From Luteibacter jiangsuensis (lineage in GTDB: Bacteria > Pseudomonadota > Gammaproteobacteria > Xanthomonadales > Rhodanobacteraceae), in assembly GCF_011742555.1 (NCBI RefSeq), contig NZ_JAAQQR010000001.1, positions 434,001-498,000 on the forward strand: a DNA stretch of 64,000 nucleotides, read 5' to 3'. The notes beneath the pieces are model-generated. The model was not told the DNA's origin. It worked only from the letters and a program-made list of their open reading frames with translations, and searched no databases. Shown one piece after another: positions 58,854 to 64,000 of the stretch. How positions within the stretch are numbered: the stretch's first letter is position 1; every line of letters begins with the position of its first letter. The translations under genes were made by a program, and so were the position numbers.

Positions 58854-58936
58854 TGTGGGAGCCGCTTTAGCGGCGATGGGGGCTCGCGGCGAACCTGCCC
58901 GCTGCTGCGGGATCGCCGGCGAAGCCGGCTCCCACA
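58854..58936. repeat. REP-like palindromic element, copy 4 (inverted)
   Basis: An 83-base copy in the opposite orientation to copies 1 and 3: GAGCCGCTTTAGCGGCGAT is at the left and GATCGCCGGCGAAGCCGGC at the right. It lies between the amidase and galU stops. A short run of further GAGCCGG-like half-sites continues to about 58990. Confidence 0.85.
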
Positions 58937-59011
58937 TAGAGCCGGTTGCTGCGCCCAAGAGAGCCGGCTGCTACGCCAACAGCCGGCTTCTACCAGGTAC
59001 GGTGAATCCGA

Positions 59012-59899
59012 TCAGGCCGGAACGGCCGCCTTGTTCGCGAATTCCCGCACGATCGGCGCGAGCTTCGGATCTTCCAGCGCCATGGCCATCGTGGCGCGCA
59101 CCAGGCCAGCCTTGTTGCCGCAGTCGAAGCGCGTGCCTTCGAAGCGATACGCCAGCACCCTGCCCTTGTCCTTCAGCAGATTCTCGATGGCGTCGGTGAG
59201 CTGGATCTCGCCGCCGGCGCCTTCCTTCGTGTTCTTCAGGTAGTCGAAGATCTCGCAGGGAAGGACATAGCGGCCGACGACCGCGAGATTCGACGGAGCA
59301 TCCGCGGGCTTGGGCTTTTCGACCATGTGGGTAATGACATGGGTGCGATCGTTCAGCCGTTCCTTCGCGTCGACGATGCCGTATTTGTCGGTGTCCTTCT
59401 CGGGCACCTCCTCCACGGCGATGACGCCGGCCTGGTTGGCGTCCGCCACCTCGGCCATCTGGCGCAACGCGCCCTTGCCTTTGTTCCAGATGAGATCGTC
59501 GGGCAACATGACGCCGAAGCGCTCGTTGCCCACCACCGGTGCCGCGCGCAGCACGGCGTCGCCGAGGCCCAGGGCTTCAGGCTGCGTGACGAACACACAA
59601 CGCACGTGGCGCGGAAGGATGCCGCGAAGGATGGCCAGCAGTTCTTCCTTGTTCTTTTCGGCGAGCTTTTCTTCGAGCTCGTACGCCTTGTCGAAATAGT
59701 CGGCGATCGCGTGCTTGTAGCGATTGGTGACGAACACCAGCGTGTCGGCACCCGCATCCACGGCCTCGTCCACCGCATATTGGATCAGCGGACGGTCCAG
59801 CACCGGCAGCATTTCCTTCGCCACCACCTTCGTCGCGGGAAGGAATCGCGTACCGAGGCCGGCTACGGGAAATACGACCTTGCGCAGGGGTTGGGTCAT
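59012..59899 (-). CDS. galU: UTP-glucose-1-phosphate uridylyltransferase
   Basis: A 295-residue nucleotidyltransferase that makes UDP-glucose for surface polysaccharide. It contains VFPVAGLGTRFLPATKVVAKEM, QPEALGLGDAVL, FGVMLPDDLIW and RFEGTRFDCGNKAGL. Its ATG overlaps the end of the CapD-like gene as ATGA, so it is translated in coupling and closes the lapB operon. Confidence 0.95.
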   Translation of the reverse strand: MTQPLRKVVFPVAGLGTRFLPATKVVAKEMLPVLDRPLIQYAVDEAVDAGADTLVFVTNRYKHAIADYFDKAYELEEKLAEKNKEELLAILRGILPRHVRCVFVTQPEALGLGDAVLRAAPVVGNERFGVMLPDDLIWNKGKGALRQMAEVADANQAGVIAVEEVPEKDTDKYGIVDAKERLNDRTHVITHMVEKPKPADAPSNLAVVGRYVLPCEIFDYLKNTKEGAGGEIQLTDAIENLLKDKGRVLAYRFEGTRFDCGNKAGLVRATMAMALEDPKLAPIVREFANKAAVPA

Positions 59900-61794
59900 G
59901 CAATGTCTCCACTTTCGTTACGGCGTAGCGGCAGCACGTTGTCGGTCTGCGGCTCGCTCCAACGGAAGGAAGGCAGCAGTTGCGACACGCACCGGCGCAG
60001 GGTTTCTTCGTCGAACGCGGACACGGCCTCCTCGGCGCGTGCCAGCTGCGTCTGCAGAAGTTCCCAGGACACCTGGCGATGCTGGGCCTGGAAGATCTTC
60101 GCGTGGGTCGTACTCGTGTAGTTCTCCAGCGGATGGAACAGTTCCTCGAACAACTTCTCGCCGGAGCGCAGCCCCGTGTACACGATCTGGATGTCCGAGC
60201 CCGGCCGCTTGCCCGCCAGGCGGATCATCTGCTCGGCGAGATCGCGGATCTTCACCGGATCGCCCATGTCGAGCGCGAAGATCTCGCCGCCCTTGCCGAG
60301 ACTGGCCGCCTGGAGAATCAGCTGGCAGGCCTCGGGAATGGTCATGAAATAGCGCGAGATCTCCGGATGGGTGATGGTCACCGGCCCGCCCTGCCGGATC
60401 TGCCGGCGGAACAGAGGGACCACCGAACCGGCGGAGTCCAGCACATTACCGAAGCGAACCGTAATGAAACGTGTCGAAGTATGCGCCGCGAGGTTCTGGC
60501 ACCAGATTTCCGCCATGCGCTTGCATGCGCCCATCACCGAGGTGGGGTTCACCGCCTTGTCGGTGGAGATGAGGACGAACGACTCTGCACCGCAACGCAC
60601 CGCGGCGTCGGCCACGATGCGGGTCCCGAGGACGTTGTTGCGGAAGGCCTCGCGCAGCTGGCCCTGGAGCATGGGCACGTGCTTGTATGCGGCGGCGTGG
60701 AAGACGATCTGCGGCTGGGTTTCCTCGAAGAGCCGGTTGACCGCCATCGCATCGCGGGCGTCGGTAAGCACGCCGTTGAAGATGAGCTCGGGATAGGCGG
60801 AGGTCAGTTCCTGGCCGATGCGATAGAGGTTGTACTCGGAAATCTCCACCACCGTGAGCGAACTGGCGCCGAGGCGCGCCACCTGACGGCAGAGTTCCGA
60901 ACCGATCGAGCCGCCGCCACCGGTAACGAGCACCCGGCGGCCGCTGATGTTCTCGCGGATGGCCGTCCAGTCCAGCTCCACCGCGTCGCGGCCGAGCAGA
61001 TCCTCGATGGCCACTTCCTTGATCTCGTTGAACTGCGCGCGCCCCGCGACGACGTCCTCCAGGCGGGGCACGGTGCGGAACGGCAGACCGGTGCTTTCGC
61101 AGAAGGCCACGATCCGGCGCATCTGTGCGGTGGTCGCGCCGGGCACGGCGATCAGCAGCATCTGCACCGCCACGGCCTTGGACAGCTCGGCAAGCTGGTC
61201 CACGGTGCCGAGCACCGGGATACCGCCGATCTGCGCACCGCGCAGGGCGAGGTTATCGTCGACGAAACCTATGACACTGTAGCGACTGTCGCGGCGCAGG
61301 TCGCGCGACAGCGCCTCGCCCGCGCGATCGGCGCCGACGATGAGCACCCGCTTGGTCGGCACCGACTGGAACAGGTCGATGCGGCTGTCCTTCCAGAAGC
61401 GGTAGCTGAGCCGCGGAAGGCCCAGCAGCACCACGAGCACCACCGGATAGACCAGCAGCACCGAGCGCGGCACGCCGTCGAGGCGCGCGTACATGACCAT
61501 GGCCAGGCCGATGATCAGCGCACCGATCACCGTGGCGCGGATGATGTTCCAGAGGTCCGGAAGGCTGGCGAAGCGCCACACCCCCTTGTACAGGCCGGTC
61601 CAGTTGAAGACCGCACCCTGAACCAGCAGCACGATGGGGAACTCCATCGGCAGGTAGGTGACCGGCGCGAGGTCCGGCATCAGTGCGTAACGCAATGCCT
61701 TGGCTATCCACCACGCGAGCGCGGACATCGCCAGGTCGTGGGCGACGACCGCCGTGCGCGGATGAATGATGCCGATGAACTTACGCAGAAACAT
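59896..61794 (-). CDS. Nucleoside-diphosphate-sugar 4,6-dehydratase/epimerase, CapD/WbpM family
   Basis: A 632-residue membrane-bound protein with four N-terminal helices, a first Rossmann domain (VLIVGADRAGEALSRDL) and a second, catalytic SDR domain (VLVTGGGGSIGSELCRQ). The active site is the non-classical Met-x3-Lys form (SVMGACKRMAE) with Thr/Asp in LISTDKAVNP. It dehydrates or epimerises UDP-N-acetylhexosamines for O-antigen or glycan synthesis, e.g. to UDP-QuiNAc or UDP-FucNAc precursors. GGGAG lies before the ATG. It overlaps galU by 4 bases and the upstream transferase by 14 bases. Confidence 0.92.
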   Translation of the reverse strand: MFLRKFIGIIHPRTAVVAHDLAMSALAWWIAKALRYALMPDLAPVTYLPMEFPIVLLVQGAVFNWTGLYKGVWRFASLPDLWNIIRATVIGALIIGLAMVMYARLDGVPRSVLLVYPVVLVVLLGLPRLSYRFWKDSRIDLFQSVPTKRVLIVGADRAGEALSRDLRRDSRYSVIGFVDDNLALRGAQIGGIPVLGTVDQLAELSKAVAVQMLLIAVPGATTAQMRRIVAFCESTGLPFRTVPRLEDVVAGRAQFNEIKEVAIEDLLGRDAVELDWTAIRENISGRRVLVTGGGGSIGSELCRQVARLGASSLTVVEISEYNLYRIGQELTSAYPELIFNGVLTDARDAMAVNRLFEETQPQIVFHAAAYKHVPMLQGQLREAFRNNVLGTRIVADAAVRCGAESFVLISTDKAVNPTSVMGACKRMAEIWCQNLAAHTSTRFITVRFGNVLDSAGSVVPLFRRQIRQGGPVTITHPEISRYFMTIPEACQLILQAASLGKGGEIFALDMGDPVKIRDLAEQMIRLAGKRPGSDIQIVYTGLRSGEKLFEELFHPLENYTSTTHAKIFQAQHRQVSWELLQTQLARAEEAVSAFDEETLRRCVSQLLPSFRWSEPQTDNVLPLRRNESGDIA

Positions 61795-62818
61795 GTCGCT
61801 CCCTTCGACGCAAGCCGTAACGCTTGCCAGTACGCCAAACCGCTGCCCCCACCACGTACACCGCCGCGAAACAGGCCGGCGCCGCCGCTGGTGAGCGGAA
61901 CGCGATCCATGCGACGGGAACACAGACGAGAACGTTCCAGGCAAGGTAGCCTGCGGCTACCCTCCGATGTGACGTTCCCCGTCTCACAAGCCACTGATAA
62001 AGGTGCTCGCGGTGCGGAGTGTACCAGCGCGCACCGCGCAGCATTCGCACGAGCAATGTCAAGGTCGCGTCGATGACGAAGGCCGAGGAAAAGACAAGTG
62101 CCGGCCAGAGCAAGTTCGTACGAAATGCCCACAGCATCGCCGAGAGCGCGAAAACCAGCAGCCCCAGCGTTCCGCTGCCCACATCGCCCATGAATATCCG
62201 TGCAGGCGAGCGGTTGAACCACCAGAAACCCAGGGCGGCCGCGGCCATGGCAAGCCCCGCGTAGGCGATCGCCGGGTTCCCGGCAGCCCAGGCGAGCGCC
62301 CCGACGGCGGCGCCGAAGAACATGGCCTGCTGGGCGGCCAGACCGTCGATGCCGTCCATGAAATTGTGGAGGTTGATGGACCAGACGCCAGCCAGCAGGA
62401 GCGGCACGGCCCACCACAGGCTCGAGGTGCCCGACGCGACGGCGACACACAGCAATAACGTCGCCGCCAACTGAATAAACAGGCGCGGCCGGATGGGCAG
62501 CGAGCCGTGGTCGTCCAGCCAGCCGATGGCCGCCACGGCGATGGTCGCGACCGTGAAGGCGCCGACCGTGGCCGCACCCGGCGATTGGGGCAGCAGCAAC
62601 AGGCAGGCCGGCATGCCGACGAGGGCGCCGAGCACGATGCCGATGCCGCCGCCACGTGGCGTGGGCATCGTGTGCGAACGCCGGCGGCCGGGCGTGTCGA
62701 GCATGCCGCGCCGGTGGGCATAGGCGATGGCCACGCGCACGCTCGCGAAAGACACGACGAACGCCGCCACGATACAGCCGATCGGCAGCGATGCGTAGGC
62801 GGCGGGCCAGGTTGTCAT
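61781..62818 (-). CDS. Undecaprenyl-phosphate glycosyl-1-phosphate transferase, WecA/WbpL-like
   Basis: A 345-residue membrane protein (family 4, MraY/WecA superfamily) with about ten helices. Catalytic motifs include GRRRSHTMPTPRGGGIGI, the Asp pair in AAIGWLDDHGSLP, NLHNFMDGIDGLA and RGARWYTPHREHLYQW. It attaches a sugar phosphate (probably N-acetyl-quinovosamine or fucosamine) to undecaprenyl phosphate, the first membrane step of O-antigen synthesis. It overlaps both neighbours, so it is in the same coupled operon. Confidence 0.92.
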   Translation of the reverse strand: MTTWPAAYASLPIGCIVAAFVVSFASVRVAIAYAHRRGMLDTPGRRRSHTMPTPRGGGIGIVLGALVGMPACLLLLPQSPGAATVGAFTVATIAVAAIGWLDDHGSLPIRPRLFIQLAATLLLCVAVASGTSSLWWAVPLLLAGVWSINLHNFMDGIDGLAAQQAMFFGAAVGALAWAAGNPAIAYAGLAMAAAALGFWWFNRSPARIFMGDVGSGTLGLLVFALSAMLWAFRTNLLWPALVFSSAFVIDATLTLLVRMLRGARWYTPHREHLYQWLVRRGTSHRRVAAGYLAWNVLVCVPVAWIAFRSPAAAPACFAAVYVVGAAVWRTGKRYGLRRRERHVSA

Positions 62819-63987
62819 TCGTTCGCGACGCCGTGAATGGGGCGTACCGTGCCCCAGCTCTTGCAGCTCGGGCACTGCCAGTGGTGCGCCTTCGCGCCGA
62901 AGCCGCAACGGCTGCAGCGATACATGGCCTGGCCTTCGAGAAGCTTGCGCGTGAGGTCGCGGAGGATGAGGTAGTTCTCGCGTGCCTCGCCGGACACCTT
63001 GTCCATCGTGGCGTCGATCAACGCCATGAGGCCACGCACGGAGGGACGCTTGCGCAGCTGCCCGGTGAGGAAGTCGATGGCCGTACGCTCGCCATCCCTG
63101 CCCTCGTATAGCCGGGTGAGCGCGAGCACCGGCGAGATGCCGTGGTAGCGCTCCATGATTTCCCGCAGGAATGCTTCCGCGCGGTCCATCTGGCCCGAGC
63201 GCGCATAACAGTTGAGCAGGGGCGGAAGAATCTCGGGGACGAAGGCGATGTCCGCGGCGATGGCGGCCTCATACGACGCGATCGCCTGCTCCAGTTCGCC
63301 GTCTTCCGACGAGAGCCGGCCGGCGATCATGTGCGCGCGCACGCAGTTTTCCTGGCAGGCGAACGCGTCGCGAACATAGTCGCGTGCCTCGGTGCGCGCG
63401 CCGTGCTGGCGCGATTGCTCGGCAAGCTCGCAATAGAACTGGGCGATCATGGCCGATTCGTCTTCACCGGTCATGGCCTCCAGCCGGCGCGCATGGTCGA
63501 TCGCCTTGTGCCACTCGCGTTCGTGCTGATAGATGGCGATGAGGTGCCGCAGCGCCGAGGGCGCCAGGGCGTCCATGGCCACAAGATCGGAGAACAGGGT
63601 TTCCGCACGGTCGAGCAGGCCGGCGCGCATGTAGTCCTCGCCGAGCTCCAGCAAGGCCACGGTTTTCATCTCGTCGGAAAGGCCCTGGCGCGAAACCAGG
63701 TGCTGGTGCAGACGGATGGCCCGGTCCACTTCCCCGCGCTTGCGGAAGAGGTTGCCCAGGGCGAGATGGGTCTCGACGGTGTCGCGGTTGTATTCGGCAA
63801 GGCGAAGAAACACCTCCAGCGCCTTGTCCTGCTCCTCGTTGAGGAGGTAGTTGAGGCCCCGGAAGTAATCGGAAGACAGCTCGTTGACACGCTCCCCCGA
63901 GCGCCTCACATGGCTTCGTTGGGCGAGCCACCAGCCACAGGCGAAAGCGAGGGGAGGAACGAGCGCCAGCAACCAGATCGGATTCAT
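62815..63987 (-). CDS. lapB: LapB (YciM), LPS assembly regulator
   Basis: A 390-residue protein with one N-terminal membrane helix (NPIWLLALVPPLAFACGWW), a long cytosolic TPR array (residues 40-330, FRGLNYLLNEEQDKALEV as first repeat) and a C-terminal rubredoxin-type zinc site (MYRCSRCGFGAKAHHWQCP, then SCKSW). LapB regulates LpxC turnover by FtsH and coordinates LPS assembly. The start lies near the window edge with full N-terminus present. Its stop overlaps the next gene as ATGA. Confidence 0.93.
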   Translation of the reverse strand: MNPIWLLALVPPLAFACGWWLAQRSHVRRSGERVNELSSDYFRGLNYLLNEEQDKALEVFLRLAEYNRDTVETHLALGNLFRKRGEVDRAIRLHQHLVSRQGLSDEMKTVALLELGEDYMRAGLLDRAETLFSDLVAMDALAPSALRHLIAIYQHEREWHKAIDHARRLEAMTGEDESAMIAQFYCELAEQSRQHGARTEARDYVRDAFACQENCVRAHMIAGRLSSEDGELEQAIASYEAAIAADIAFVPEILPPLLNCYARSGQMDRAEAFLREIMERYHGISPVLALTRLYEGRDGERTAIDFLTGQLRKRPSVRGLMALIDATMDKVSGEARENYLILRDLTRKLLEGQAMYRCSRCGFGAKAHHWQCPSCKSWGTVRPIHGVANE

Positions 63988-64000
63988 GCGGTGGTCGTGC

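Overview
The window is about 64 kb of GC-rich chromosomal DNA. Genes are densely packed and run in short operons on both strands. The gene content points to a gammaproteobacterium of the Xanthomonadales/Lysobacterales, most like the Rhodanobacteraceae (Luteibacter/Dyella type). Evidence for this is a lexA2-imuA-imuB-dnaE2 mutagenesis operon with GTAC-type LexA boxes, a tpiA-secG-tRNA-Leu group, a lapB-led cell-surface operon, and a dispersed REP-like palindrome found four times. The genus is an inference from family knowledge; no search was run. No phage, insertion sequence, CRISPR array or rRNA was seen.

Layout. 0.2-2.7 kb holds an MFS-HAD-DeoR operon. 2.77-8.8 kb holds the LexA2 operator/promoter and the error-prone repair cassette. 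9.0-13.9 kb carries small stress-type proteins (a Met/Lys-rich exported peptide, a 50-residue acidic protein, a DUF6496/histone-H1-like protein, CsbD), frmA with an S4-domain gene, and an acyltransferase. 14.0-19.4 kb has a hybrid histidine kinase and a TonB-dependent receptor. 19.6-27.9 kb is mostly small or poorly known proteins, plus a TraB/GumN-like protein, a DUF4105 protein, a patatin-like protein and a UBP zinc-finger protein. 28.0-29.3 kb is tRNA-Leu(GAG)-secG-tpiA. 29.5-39.6 kb holds a DUF3772/MscS channel, a serine hydrolase, an EamA permease, an ABC exporter, an M1 peptidase and a flavin-type stress protein. 39.9-49.1 kb is central metabolism (6-phosphogluconate dehydrogenase, malate dehydrogenase, aminotransferase), a cation efflux protein, a cyclophilin, a 3-hydroxybutyrate-oligomer hydrolase and an unusual lipoprotein. 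49.2-53.6 kb has typA/bipA, DUF1003, an MscS channel and a Mug-type glycosylase. 53.7-58.8 kb has a lower-GC delta-60 propeller protein, two multihaem cytochromes c and an amidase. 59.0-64.0 kb is an overlapping operon lapB, glycan-lipid initiating transferase, CapD-like epimerase, galU.

How the genes work together. The LexA2 cassette is a complete SOS mutasome under its own repressor. The lapB operon links control of LPS assembly with undecaprenyl-phosphate priming, UDP-sugar modification and UDP-glucose supply. The most unusual single item is the 46941-49130 gene. It encodes a predicted lipoprotein whose last ~140 residues are recognisably a type IV pilin body without the prepilin cleavage signal, a domain arrangement I do not recognise from any described system.
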